Of a stretch of DNA of 64,000 nucleotides, positions 49,671-61,500 are shown piece after piece. The position numbers were made by a program, and so were the translations under genes. The notes below the pieces were generated by a model. The model had not been told where the DNA came from. It saw nothing but the letters and a program-made list of their open reading frames with translations, and did not search any database. How positions within the stretch are numbered: position 1 is the stretch's first letter; every line of letters begins with the position of its first letter. The stretch spans positions 260,328,437 to 260,392,436 of the forward strand of contig NC_081410.1 of assembly GCF_030272615.1 (NCBI RefSeq), in the 5' to 3' direction. This stretch comes from Cryptomeria japonica (lineage: Eukaryota; Streptophyta; Pinopsida; Cupressales; Cupressaceae).

Positions 49671-51350
49671 TATGTTTTTGTTAAATTTTTTTTTAATATA
49701 ATAATATTTATATTTTAAATAAAGTTTTAATTATTATTTAATTCAAGTCATTAAATAATAATTGATGATTAGTTTATTATTAATTAAATGTATAATGGCA
49801 AATATACATTAATTAATATTCAAATTCTAATTTATATATATACTAATTGATATTTTAGTTTGTATATTTGAAATATACGCAAGGAAATATTTTGTTAATT
49901 TGGGAAATGTTTATCTATTTTTTTCGTTTCTTTAAATGTATATTTCCTTAATCCAAAAAGTGTAACTTAGTTCTGAAAAAGATAAGTTTAGAGAAATTGT
50001 TTTCAAACTAGTATGGAATGATGTTTTATTTGAAAAATGAATATCACATTTTTAGTTGATTAATGAATATTTGATTTTATATCATTGTGTGTACTGCATA
50101 TATTATAATTATATTCTTGTGATTTTGGTTTGGAAACTCATGATGAAGTATATAAATTATTGTATGATGCAAAACAAACTATAGTGAGTTAGTAGACCAT
50201 AAGCGACATGTACCTAGACAGGGTAGACAATTCGCAATCAAATTAGAACAATTAGAAAATGGGATCGATTGTTGTGTTTAAACAATATGGAAGAAGATTG
50301 TCTTTTCTGATTTATGCCTACGCATGTTTAATTTTCTATATTCGCATTTGATTAAGAAATGGCAAGTCCTTGATTGTGAGTGTTGAATATTATCGTATGT
50401 TGATTTGGGTACTTGCTTATGTCCTTGATCTCGAGTATTTACTACTTTCATGTGATGGTTTTGTATCCGGTCATGTCCTTTATTCGAGTGCTGAAATGTT
50501 GGTAGGTGGTTGACCATAACTGATCATGTCTCTAGTTAGAGTACCATCAGTCAGTGCACCTCGTATGAAGACTTGTTTGGTCAAGTGCGTATTCCCACCA
50601 TTTTGAACTCCATAATCTTGTCTTGGTGTATTCCTTGGTTTAGGAGTTCATTTGATTATGGTCTAGTGTCATATGGGAAAGTAGCTTTCGAGTGGGGGTC
50701 GCGTCCAAAGTGGTTGTAGGGTAACCCATCGAAAGTGTGTCTAATAAGTGATAACCTAATAGCATATTAGAGAGTTTAGTTAATGAAAACACTAAGTAAG
50801 ATAATTATGCCCCACACATGGGATGAGTGCTAGTACATACTCAACATACAGTGAGAAGGCCTGAAATGGCAAACCATCAACCTTGTCTTCACGAAAGGAT
50901 GTGTTGGGTCCACATAAGAATTGGATGGGCCTGAGGTTCGAGAAAGGTTGCTAGGGTAACCCAGTAGATGGGGCCGAAACCTATGGAGACCTGCCATGGT
51001 AACCATACCAAGTTATGTGATGACACTTGTCCCTTATGTTCGCTAGTGTGCTGTTTGTGTTTTCTTTGATAGGAGCATTGTTCTGGAGTCATCTTGTTGT
51101 TTATGCCCTTGTGAGAGCCTGATATTCATATTAGACCATGGGTTGCTTATGATGGGTTGCGAAGACTTAGTTTCATGGGTGCTCCAGTTGATCTTTGTAT
51201 TTACTTCTTATTATGTTCGGTTGGATCCTTTTCCTATTCAGGGACCATTCATGTATCTATTGGACCAATGCGGTCGTATGTATTATTGGTTTATGTACGC
51301 CTTGATGGTAGGATGTAAATGATGTGAACCTTATGTATTCTTCACCCTAT

Positions 51351-51360
51351 TATTTATAAG
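51351..51360 (+). promoter_or_regulatory. TATA-like box of the 4.16-kb block
   Basis: TATTTATAAG about 690 bp before the right terminus, in the position expected for the promoter of a long LTR. Confidence 0.4.
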
Positions 51361-52050
51361 AGGGGTCTTGTAGTTGAGCAGACTCGGAGATGTAGCCCAC
51401 TAGAGGTGAAATCCGATATCATTTTGGTGTTATGTGCTGTTTATGATTCTTCTCTTTCCTTTATAATTTAGCATGTATGGATAGAATTATGGTTAAAATG
51501 TATAATGAGAATTAGATGATGTTAATCTTAAATGCATGTATGTAGTCATCCTATTAAATGCAATAATTTGGATCATGAAGAATGTAGATTTGAATAATGG
51601 AAAGTATTCATAAGTTTATAATGCAATTTAAGTATGTAATGAGATTAGATGCATGACATATGTTTTAATGTAAGATTGAATGTAATGTATGGTTAAATTG
51701 TAATGGATGAACTTAATCATGTTATCTATATTTTTAACCTTAGTGGATGAACTCATCATGTTATCTATAATTTTAACTTACCGAAAGAATTTATCCTTGT
51801 TTAAAGTATTATCATGTCATTAAGTTAATCAACTTAATTGGATTAATTAGCATGAGTTGAATTAAGTGTTGAGTTAAGTAATCACGTTGGTAAACTCATT
51901 AGATGTTATTTGAGTCTTCCGCTGTGTTATCTGAACTTATGATATCTCATTGTATCATTATGTTGTGTTTAATTTAAAAATTAATAATATTTGCACTCTA
52001 TTCTTGTGTTTTAGCTTTATCCCTTCGGGGTTTCCTGGCGGGGCATTACA

Positions 52051-52862
52051 AAAATATACATATAAATATACATATACACATACATATACATACATATATA
52101 CATATACATAGTGATACATAATGTATAATGTATATGTATATATATGTATGTGTATGTGTATATGTATATTTGTATGTATATGTATGTGTATATGTATATG
52201 TATCTATATACATGTGTGTGTGTGTGTGCACATACATACATACATACATACATACATGTGTGTGTGTATGCATGTATTTTCATGTACACACACACATATG
52301 TATGTATGTATGTATGTATGGATGTATGTATGTATGTGTGTGTGTATGTATTTGTATATGTGTATATGTGTATATGTATTTGTATATGTGTATATGTGTA
52401 TATGTGTATACACATATACACATATACAAATACATACACACACACACACATACATACATACATCCATACATACATACATACATCTCTCTCTATATATGAA
52501 TGTATGTATGTGTGTGTGTGTGTATGTATGCATGTATGTATATGCATGTATATATATGTTTATATGTGTATATGTATATGTATGTATGTATGTGTGTGTG
52601 TGTATACACACACACATATGTATATACATATATACATATATACATATACATACATATACATACATATACATACATATACATACATATACGCATATACATA
52701 TATGTATCTATATACATGTATACATATATATGTATATGCATATATACACACATGCATATATTTATATAAATATATATGTGTATGTATGTATGTACGTATG
52801 TATGTGTTTGTGTGTATACACATACATACATATACATACATACATACATACATACATACAAG
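52051..52862. repeat. ATAC/TATG microsatellite (LTR B, right)
   Basis: About 0.8 kb of TATA, TACA and TGTG units, with inverted runs (TATGTATG then CATACATA) that can fold. The many open frames over it on both strands are artefacts. Confidence 0.95.
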
Positions 52863-53333
52863 TATGATATGGCATCGGTATGAAAGCCATATGTTTGAGT
52901 GTCTATGCATGGCGATATTCAATCCTATATTTTGATAATAGTACCTCATAGAGGAGGGGTGTAATTTGTGGCATGTTTGTAATTCATATGAGATTCACTC
53001 TTAATGGAATAAAAATTGACCGAAATGAAGATAATTGATTATTTTCAAAGATTATAGGAGTCTTTTGGAATAGAAAGGGGATAACTTTTATTAAATTTTT
53101 GAAATAGTTGCTCTGAAAAAAGAAACATTATCAAAATTTATTTTTGAGGAATTATATTGCTATAAGCTTTTGGTGTTTTCAATGTGCGTTGAAATTCCTT
53201 GGGCAAGCAATGCTTCTAGACAACTGCTCATGGAAGTATAGGAAAGGAACCAGTCTGGAATATCTGCAGGGCAAGGCACATCGAATTCACACCTTCAAAT
53301 ACTTAACCAGATCATGTTTATATATATGTTTAG

Positions 53334-53848
53334 TGATGTAGGGACTCCTAAGGGTCATAACTTTTGACTCGGAGATGGGTTTTTGCTGAAATTTTATAGG
53401 TGACTTTGTTATGATTTTTTTTGATTGCCCACCGAGATCAGATTGATAGGTGGCCATTTCAAAAAAATTTCAGGAGCTGGAAATTTCATTTGGGCCTTCA
53501 AAATCAACTTAGTGTTTGTTTCTCTTTTTTAGAAAGTTATTTTTTTTAATAACTTTGAAATCATGTTTCCAATTTCAAATGTTAGTTGACAATTTATCTT
53601 GCCTTAGTTTTAGGAAGTTTTAAGAAAAAATCTGGATTCATAGGATTTGTTTGGAAAATTACTAAAAATGGCAAAATTTGACAATTGTCAAAATATGCCA
53701 AAAAGGTATTTTTTGGTTTTTACTTTTTTTTTTAATATATGGATCTTTCGATCATTGTAGAAGCAGAGTTGGTGAATGGTAATAAAGAATTTTTGAATCT
53801 ATCTTGATCAAAATTGAATTAGCTTGATTGTGCGTGTATGCTGCATCA
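53334..53848 (+). repeat. 5' LTR of gypsy-1
   Basis: It starts TGATGTAGGGACTCC directly at the break of the element X LTR and ends GCTGCATCA, two bases before the primer site. TGATG/CATCA are inverted termini. Confidence 0.7.
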
Positions 53849-53850
53849 TT

Positions 53851-53862
53851 TGGTATCAGAGT
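53851..53862 (+). other. Primer-binding site of gypsy-1, tRNA-Met type
   Basis: TGGTATCAGAGT lies two bases after the LTR and differs at its last base from the usual site. Confidence 0.8.
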
Positions 53863-53868
53863 AGGAAG

Positions 53869-54900
53869 ATGGATGGGAGAGGAAGAGGAAGAGGAGGTCT
53901 TGCCCAAATGCATAGAGATATGCAAAATCTACAAAGGCAAGTAATAGAATTTACAAACCAATTAGTGAATCAAAGAATAAGGAGAGGAGGAAATGAATTT
54001 GATGAAGAGACAAGCCAAGGGAGTGCAGATCAAGATGAGGAATTTGTAGAAGAACAATTAGAAGGTATGAGATTTGAAGAGAGGACTCTCAAGGCCTTAG
54101 AAGGAAAAAATGAAGGGATCAAGATTGATATTTTAGACTATGCAAGTAGTCTTAAGCTAGAGGATTTGATAGATAGGCTGAATGAGATGAGAATTTTTTT
54201 TGAATAGAAGCCTATGATAGAGTAGAAGAAGATAAAGTTCGCATGCACCAAACTAAAGGGTCATGCAATGATTTGGTGGGATCATCTCCAAAAGGAATGA
54301 AAAAGGAAAGGAAAGGATAAGATCAAGGCATGGAGTAAAATGGAGAAGAAGCTGAGAGAAAAATTCTTGCCCATAGACTATGCTCAAACCGTATTTCGCA
54401 AGTTTCAAAATTTGAAGCAAAATTTATCTTTTGTGCAAGATTATATAGTTGAATTGTACAAGTTATCTATATGTATAGAACATCAGGATAATGATGAGCG
54501 GATGGCTGCTAGATATGTGAATGGCTTGAAATTCACTATTCAAGATGAATTGAACATGCATCGTGTCAACAACATGGAGGAGGCCTATCAGTTGGCTCTA
54601 AAGGTTGAAGAAAAATAAAGTAGACAATATATCTAGAGGAATAGAGGAGGATGAAGGGGTACATAAAAACCATTTTGAGGAGGTTCAACTTAGAGCAAGG
54701 GAGTTTCATCCCAAGGGTTAGAAAAACAAGTAGACACTCAACCAAATCCTTAGAATCAAGAAAGAGGAAGGAGGTTATGGTAATGGTAGAGGATGGGAAA
54801 ACCAAAGAAGGCACTTCACTTGTTTTAGGTGTGGAGAAGGACACAAAGATTCTAAATGCTCAAATTATAACATGCAAGAAGGAAATCAAGTAGGACAACT
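53869..54900 (+). pseudogene. gypsy-1 gag
   Basis: The ATG at 53869 starts MDGRGRGRGG, seven bases after the primer site. A capsid region follows with the conserved LKGHAMIWWDHLQKE and FRKFQNLKQNLSFVQDY motifs and EEAYQLALKVEEK. The zinc knuckle CFRCGEGHKDSKC, near 54830, lacks one spacer residue of CX2CX4HX4C. Stops lie at 54205, 54217 and 54298, and a frame change occurs between 54618 and 54830. Confidence 0.85.
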
Positions 54901-55520
54901 TAGGGTGAATCTGGTTCAGACAAAAAATGCAATAGAAGGAGCAGAACAAGAAGTTCCACCAGATGTGGGAGAAAATCTCATGATGAGAAGATCAATGATT
55001 ATTTTAAAGAAGGAGAAAAGTCAAGCTAAAAGCTTTGATGATTCATGGCTTCGAACCAATATCTTTAGAACCAGATGCACTTTGGGTGGAAATCTATGTC
55101 AAGTTATCATTGATGGGGGTAGTTGTGAAAATATGGTGTCTAGAGAAATGGTAGAAAAAATGAATTTATAATGTGAAAAGCATCCCCATACTTAACACAT
55201 TTCATGGTTTAAGAAAGGAAATGAAGTCACTGTTGATAAATGATGTTTAATCAAGTTTAGCATAGGGAAGTTCTATAAAGATGAGATATGGTATGATTTC
55301 ATCCCAATGGACGTCTGTCATTTGTTGTTGGGGAGGCTATGATAGTATGATATAAAGGTTATGCATGATGGAGAGAAAAACACATACACATTTTGGAAGG
55401 ATGGATTTAAGGTGATTCTTTTGCCTCTTAAGGATGAAGGGAAAAGTGAGACCATGTTGTCTATAAAAGAACCTGTCAAATAAATGAAGGTAACATGATG
55501 TTGTGATGCTCTAGTAGTAA
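54901..55520 (+). pseudogene. gypsy-1 aspartic protease region
   Basis: CQVIIDGGSCENMVS carries an Asp-Gly-Gly form of the protease active site that is widespread in plant gypsy elements, followed by FIPMDVCHLLLG. TAA and TAG stops interrupt it after 55169. Confidence 0.75.
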
Positions 55521-55539
55521 AAAGAGGAGAAGATCAATA

Positions 55540-56960
55540 AATTTTAATATCATCAGAAGCACTAAAGATATTGGAAGAATTTGCTGATGTTGTGCCTAAT
55601 GAATTACCTGATGGTCTACCACCAAAGAGGGATATTCAACACCACATTGATCTGATTCCATGAGCAACTCTACCTAATTAAGAAGCTTATATGATGAATC
55701 CTATACAACATTCAAAACTAAACAAACATTTAGTAACAAAAATCATAAGAAAGGGTATGGTAAGAGAGAGCATGAGCCCATGTGTTGAACCTGCATTGTT
55801 AACTCCCAAGAAGGATGGCACATGGAGGATGTGCACTGATAGAAGAGCCATTAATAAGATTACCATTAAGTATCACCTTCTAATCCCTCATATGGAGGAC
55901 ATGGTGGATGAGCTAGCAAGGGCCAAGTATTTTAGAAAGATTGATCTGCGGAGTGTTTATCACCAAATCCGCATTCGAGAAGGGGATGAGTGGAAGCCAA
56001 CTTTTAAGACTAGAGATGGTTTGTATGAATGGTTGGTTATGTCGTTTGGGCTATCTAATGCACCCAGTACATTCATGAGGCTGATGAATACTATCATGCG
56101 ATCTTACATTTGTATGTTTGTGGTAGTTTATTTTGATGACATTTTGGTTTTTAGCAAGAGTCGAGAAGAACACTTACAACACTTGAGACATATCTTGGGT
56201 CTACTAAGAAAGGAAAATATCTATGCAATTTTGAAGAAGTACAAATTCTTGCAAAATAGTTTGGTCTTTTTGGGGTTTGTCATTTCTGAAGATGGTGTTC
56301 TAATGGATCCAAAAAAGGTCAGGGGAATTCTAGAATGGCCTAGTCTGAGCAACATAACAGAGGTAAGAAGCTTTCATGGGCTGGCCACTTTCTATTGAAA
56401 GTTTATTCAAAATTTTAGTATCATTGTAGCACCTATAATAGATTTCACCAAAGGAAGGGACTTTGCATGGATAAAAGATGCTGACGAAAGTCTCAAATTT
56501 TTTAAGAAGGTAATTGAAGCTCCTCTACTTGCATTGCCAAATTTTGATGAGTTATTTGAAGTAGAATGTGATGCCTCCCATGTGGGAACAAATGTTGTAC
56601 TTAGCCAATCAAGTAGACCAATAGCTTTCTTTAGTGATAAGTTGAATGATGTAAGGAATAATTATTCTACTTATGATTTGGAATTTTATGCAATTGTTCA
56701 AGCATTAGACATTGGAAGCATTATTTGGTTTTGCGAGAGTTTGTTTTATTTATAGACCATATTTCCTTGAGATACTTGAACACACAAAAAAAGTTGAATA
56801 GTAGACATGCCAAATGGGTCTTTTTTTTATAGAGCTATACCTTTGTTCTGAAGCATAAGTCTGGAAAGCAAAACGAGGTTGTAGACACTTTGAGTAGGCG
56901 TGTTGTATTGTTGACCACAATGGAGACTAGAGTCATTGGTTTTGATGCCATCAAAAGTTT
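55540..56960 (+). pseudogene. gypsy-1 reverse transcriptase and RNase H
   Basis: RT motifs are [66 protein letters not shown] and the catalytic [14 protein letters not shown], with Asp-Asp kept. The thumb follows ([12 protein letters not shown]). RNase H starts VECDASHVGTNVVLSQ and runs to FYAIVQAL, then shifts (56756) and continues weakly through KHKSGKQNEV. The longest open stretch is 55691-56398. Confidence 0.92.
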
Positions 56961-58199
56961 ATATGAATCTGATTATGATCTCTGGGAGATTACGGAATAG
57001 CTAAAAGCTCCAGTGTCTGGTAACTTGGATCATATCAAAGGTGAATATTTTATGCAAGATGACTATCTCTTCAAAGGGAAACAATTGTGCATACCAGCTA
57101 TCTCTATGCGAGAAAATATTATCAAATAATTTTATAGTAGTGGGCTTGCTGGACATTTTGGAAGGGACATGACAATATCCTTGGGAGAAGACAAATACTA
57201 TTGGCCAAAGATGAAAAAGGACATCGCTAAGTATGTGACAAGGTGTAGAATCTGTCAAGTAGCTAAAGGACATTCACAGAAAACAAAGCTATATATGTCA
57301 TTACTAGTACCCACCAAACCATGGACAAATTTAAGTATGGACTTTATGTTGGGGCTTCCACACACCCAACGAGGTAATGATTCTATTTTTGTAGTTGTTG
57401 ATCGATTCTCAAACATGGTTCATTTTATTACATGTAAAAAAACTAATAATGCAACGAGGGTAGCATAACTATTTTTTTAAGAAGTTGTTGATAGATTCTC
57501 AAAGATGGTTCATTTGATAGGGATACAAATTCTTAAGTCATTTCTAGAGGAATTTATGGAAAAAGATGGGGACCAAGTTACATTTTAGTCATTCCTATCA
57601 TCCTCAAATAGATGGGAAAACAAAGGTAGTCAATTAGAGTTTGGGAAATTTGTTAAGATGCATAGTTGGAGAGAAGCCCAAACAATGGGACTTGGCTTTA
57701 CCCTAGGCATAATTTGCTTATAATAGTTTAGTAAATAGATCTATAGGAAAATATCCTTTTCAGATTGTATATGGTAAGAGTCTGCAAGGTGTTCTAGATC
57801 TTGTGCAACCACTGGTGAGATAGAATCAATGATGACGGGGAAGAATTTTCCGAACAACTTCAACAACTAAAAAAGGATGTGAGACAGAAGTTGCAGGATA
57901 CTAACGAGAGATACAAGACTATTGTGAATGCTAGTAGACGACACCAAATTTTTAATGAAGGCAACTTAGTGATGGTATACTTGCGAAGAGAGAGATTTCC
58001 TATAGGGAAATATCACAAGTTTAAGTACAAGAAGATTGGTCCTTGTAGGATTATAAAGAAAATCAATGATAATGCTTATGAGGTTAGCTTGCATGACAAT
58101 TTAGATATTTCTCCTGTGTTTAATGTTTCTGATTTGTATGCATTCCATGGAGAGGATAATGGTGAAGGTAGTTGGTGTAGGGGAACCCCTTCAAAATGA
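56961..58199 (+). pseudogene. gypsy-1 integrase, rearranged
   Basis: The zinc region (YYWPKMKKDIAKYVTRC, CQVAKG) and first core motif (WTNLSMDFMLGLP, SIFVVVDRFSNMVHFI) are readable. The VVDRFS-MVH segment then recurs 90 bp later (57483-57519), and the normal following core is disturbed. Beyond 57590 the usual SYHPQxDGQTE region is recognisable out of frame. The C-terminal end 57879-58199 (FNEGNLVMVYLRRERFP, KYKKIGPCRIIKKI) is open. Confidence 0.82.
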
Positions 58200-58223
58200 T
58201 CATTCAGGGTCAGAGGAGGAAGG

Positions 58224-59680
58224 ATGAGACCTTAAACATGTCTTAGGATGTTTTCCTTGCATTTTCAATTATGAATTTTGTGTTTGTAATAAAAGACCCC
58301 ATCTTGTGAGCCAAACTCCTATTTTGGCATCTTTATAAGCCAATTAGGACTTTTGGAAAAAAGGGGACTAAATATGCCTAGGATAGGTTTGTCCTGGTGA
58401 TTTTAGTTGTTTTATGTGCTTCTAGGGTGTTTAGAGGTGTTAGTCTTGACCCAAGTCATTCAGGTGCAAGAAATGACATTTTTGACAACTTTGTCAAAAG
58501 TTGTCATGAGCAACTTTGAGTAACTTTTTGAATTTTTGTTGGTTTAACTCCTCCAATGGATCTAACCTCTTGTTTTTGGTTGGGAGTGGTTGTAGAGGGG
58601 TATAAAAACCTTGAGGACACAATTCCCAAGGAGAGACTATACAAAGAAAGTAGCTCTGATTGCAAATAATAAGAAATTCTAAGTTTTTCCTGCAAACTGT
58701 GAGGTTTTGGCACAGGGTATGTAGTTGTACGGATTGGGAACAATCCCCAATATTGTGATTTTGTTAGTGCAGTGAGTAATCAATGTTTTGGTCTTTATTT
58801 GAGGTCTTGATCATTTGTTTTTCTCCAGATATCTAAATTTTGTTGTAGGTACCCGGAAAACCAGGGTTTTGCCTTCCCATGGCCATAACTTGCAACCTGT
58901 TCATCTAGAACTTATGGAAACGAATGGGATTAAAGTGTGGCCTATGTATTGTATGATTCAAAAGGCATTTTTTAGGAGGAGAAAGGGAGGTGTGTGTTTG
59001 ATCAGGCCCTAGGTAGACATCTCTATGTGGCTACCTAGCCCTTAGACTGCAATAGTGACCCTAGAAGACAATTGGTGATGATTCCAAGCGCGTAACCATC
59101 GAATCTATAATGGTTTATGGTTTCCTACATGCTCATGGGTTTGTGGTTGTAAGGTGTGTCCAATCTGATATAGTTGCTTCACAAATGGAGGCCTAATTAA
59201 CCCTTTACGACAATTGGTCACCACTGGATTCAGACCTTTCCTTGTCATTTCTTGACCTCTCCTTTTGGAGGATTGTGTAGGACCATAAAGGGTATCTAAA
59301 TATATGATTTTTTTTCCTGGGTGTTTTGAAAAGTTTGGACTTAAGGTCCCATTACCCGTTTCCAAGGGCTACAAGCAAATAGGCCTAATTGTGAAGGTAT
59401 CACAGGGAATTGCATTGAATCCTTGAAACTAGTGTTTGGTCTGGTCCATGTGAGTGTTCTATGATCTAAAATATGGTTTGTAAAGGTCAGGAACCTTAGG
59501 AGGCTTCATGATGCACTTTGGAAGAAATTACCCAATTTGAGTAGTATGAACCTTGGAGTGAAATGAGAAGTTGGAATTAAGATTGTAGAGTCTTGCTTTG
59601 TAGGATCCTATTGGTGTGTTGAGGGGTCAGTGTCATACATACTGAAGTGTTTGACAAGTTACAAGGAGGGCTCTGCATCA
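58224..59680 (+). repeat. 5' LTR of gypsy-2 (left end approximate)
   Basis: The right end CTCTGCATCA precedes the primer site at 59683. The left end is placed at TGAGACC after the purine stretch GAGGAGGAAGGA, which may instead be the gypsy-1 tract. A TATA box TATAAAAACC lies at 58601. It is not similar to the gypsy-1 5' LTR. The open frames in it have no recognisable product. Confidence 0.5.
58601..58610 (+). promoter_or_regulatory. TATA box of the gypsy-2 LTR
   Basis: TATAAAAACC preceded by GAGGGG, the likely promoter for the element RNA, with transcription expected about 30 bp downstream. Confidence 0.6.
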
Positions 59681-59682
59681 AG

Positions 59683-59694
59683 TGGTATCAGAGC
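59683..59694 (+). other. Primer-binding site of gypsy-2, tRNA-Met type
   Basis: TGGTATCAGAGC, an exact match, two bases after the LTR end. Confidence 0.85.
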
Positions 59695-59733
59695 TAGTAA
59701 TGACTTTGGTAAAGAGAGAGTGATTTTGAGAAA

Positions 59734-60867
59734 ATGGTAGAGGGAGAGGAAGAAGTCCCTAGGAGACCAATCACCAACATGAAATTGGAAATGATTGTGA
59801 GAGACAAAGCCAATGCTTACAAGGCCATGCAAAAGGAGATAGAGAGGTTGAGGGGTAGAGTAGATGAAAAGGAAGATGGAGGCTCTGGTAGCAGTGAAGA
59901 AGGGGATGAAGATGAGATCCCTATGCTGGAGGAAGAGGTAATTTCTCCTGACCAGAGGCACTTCCTTAATGCCCTCAAGTCCATGGAGAGAAGAACCATG
60001 GAGCAAAAGATTGATTTGCCCACTTTCATTGGGAAGATGGAACCAAATGTAGTGGTGGATTGGATAGACTCCCTGTCCAGTTTCTTTGAATGTGAAGACA
60101 TTCTAGGGCATCAGAAGGTGAAGATTGCTGAATCCAAGTTGAAGGGAGGTGCCCTAACTTGGTGGAACTTTGTCTAGGAAGAGAGAGAAAAGGAAAACAA
60201 GCCCAAGATTGTTTCTTGGAAAAATATGGTTGCCTTAGTAAAGGAGGCTTATGTACCCAAGGATTATGAAGTTCAACTTCACAAGAGGAGGAAAAATCTC
60301 AAGCAGAAGGAGATGGATGTGAACTCTTACACTGAGGAGTTCCAAAGGATATGTATGAAGACTAAGACAAAGGAGGAGGAGAGTGAAAAGGTTGCTCGAT
60401 ACCTAAATAGATTAAGGTACAACATCCAAGAAGAACTAAACCTCCTTAGCTCGGATACAGTTGGTAAATGCCATCAACTTGCCATCAAGGTGGAAGAGAA
60501 AATCAAAAGGAGACAAGAGAAGAACAATAAAAGAATAGGAAGACAACAAAGGGGTAAAAGAAATTTTTTTAGAGGTAAGGGAAATGGTTTTGGAAACCAA
60601 GGTGAAACAAATCAAGAAGGCAGTAAAGGAGAAAGCAGTCAAAATAACAATGGAGGGTACAATCAGAGGGGTAACTTCAGAGGAAGAAGATCACCATTTA
60701 GGGGAAGATCTCAAGGTAGAGGTCCAATTAGATGCTATAATTGCAATCAAGAAGGGCACATGGCCAATAAGTGTCCTAACAAGCCTACTAGTTCCATGGG
60801 GGAAAGAAGAAGTAACTTGATCCAAGAATCTGATTGCCAAAGTGTGGCAAGTGCAAATACATACTAG
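59734..60867 (+). pseudogene. gypsy-2 gag
   Basis: The ATG at 59734 lies 39 bases after the primer site. The sequence has a short acidic N-terminus, then the capsid region with LKGGALTWWNFV and YNIQEELNLLSSDTVGKCHQ, a Gly/Arg/Asn-rich basic stretch (RGNFRGRRSPFRGRSQGRG) and an intact zinc knuckle CYNCNQEGHMANKC. A TAG at 60175-60177 splits the capsid and a TAG at 60865-60867 ends this part. It would assemble particles and bind RNA. Confidence 0.9.
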
Positions 60868-61500
60868 AGTGTCAATACCCCTGATAGCTATGGATACCCT
60901 AAAAGAGGTGAAGCTTTGATGATCAGGAGAGTAGTAACTACCATGAAGATGGCTGACAAAGAACCCCCACAAAGAAAGTCTCTATTCAAGACCACTTGCA
61001 AAGCGGGTGGAAAGTTATGCAAGGTTCTAATAGATTCCAGATCAACTGAAAACTTTGTGTCTCTAGAAATGGTGGAGAAGATAAAATTGAGAAGGATACC
61101 TCACCCTTTCCCCTACAAGGTCTCATGGCTCACCCAAGGTCAACAAGCTGTTGTGGAAGAGCAGGCTCGGGTAGAATTCTAGATTGGAGCCTATAAGGAT
61201 AGGTTGTTGTTTGACATTGCAAACATGGATGCTTGCCATCTCCTATGTGGGAGACCATGGAAATTTGGTTTGAAGACACAACATGATGGTGCTAGGAACA
61301 CATATTCAGTCACCAAAGATGGTAAGGTGATAGAGTTGTTTCCTTTGATGGAGAGTGAGGGGGAAATAAAAGCAAAGGAGGTAAAGGTGTTGGTGGTAGG
61401 AGGAAAGAAATTATTGAAGAAGATAGTAGATGAAGGCATTGTTTTCTATGCTCTTATTCCTAGTCCCAAAGTGACAAAGGTGGAGAAGTTTGAAGACAAG
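60868..61500 (+). pseudogene. gypsy-2 aspartic protease
   Basis: The active-site segment reads KVLIDSRSTENFVS, so the Gly of DSG is Arg, which should inactivate it. The flap region DACHLLCGRPW and the following linker are recognisable. A TAG lies at 61180-61182 in the same frame. Confidence 0.82.

Larger units (their letters stand above)
47891..52050 (+). mobile_element. 4.16-kb LTR-like block, probable giant solo LTR
   Basis: It begins TGTAGTACCCC and ends GGGGCATTACA, imperfect inverted termini of the TG...CA type common in gypsy LTRs, and lies inside microsatellite. A TATA-like TATTTATAAG at 51351 followed by 'gagatgtagcccactagagg' resembles a gypsy LTR promoter and transcribed region. 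No coding or internal region is found. The flanks TACAT and AAAAT do not match, so a target duplication is not shown. A GC-rich island with phased palindromes lies at 49454-49670. Confidence 0.6.
47100..53333 (+). repeat. 3' LTR of element X, interrupted and truncated
   Basis: The left part matches 29667-30290 (for example around 'cttcgagaagggaggggaagtat'), a microsatellite follows, and the part 52866-53333 matches 32222-32720. A 4.16-kb LTR-like block (47891-52050) sits in the microsatellite. The LTR breaks off at 53333 where the next gypsy LTR starts. Its counterpart of LTR A beyond about 32720 is therefore missing. Confidence 0.75.
53334..58223 (+). mobile_element. Ty3/gypsy element gypsy-1, decayed
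   Basis: A 515-bp 5' LTR, tRNA-Met primer site, gag, protease, reverse transcriptase, RNase H and integrase follow in gypsy order. The expected 3' LTR matching 53334-53848 is absent. Instead the LTR of gypsy-2 starts after the integrase end. Gag is interrupted and shifts near 54620, and integrase is rearranged. Confidence 0.88.

Noticed and set aside
49454-49718. Two short Gly/Pro-rich open frames over the GC-rich island
   Set aside because: They arise from the palindromic GC-rich sequence in an LTR-like block, with no start context or domain.
52017-52949. Long open frames up to 263 codons on both strands
   Set aside because: Same cause: compound microsatellite sequence, no conserved domain.
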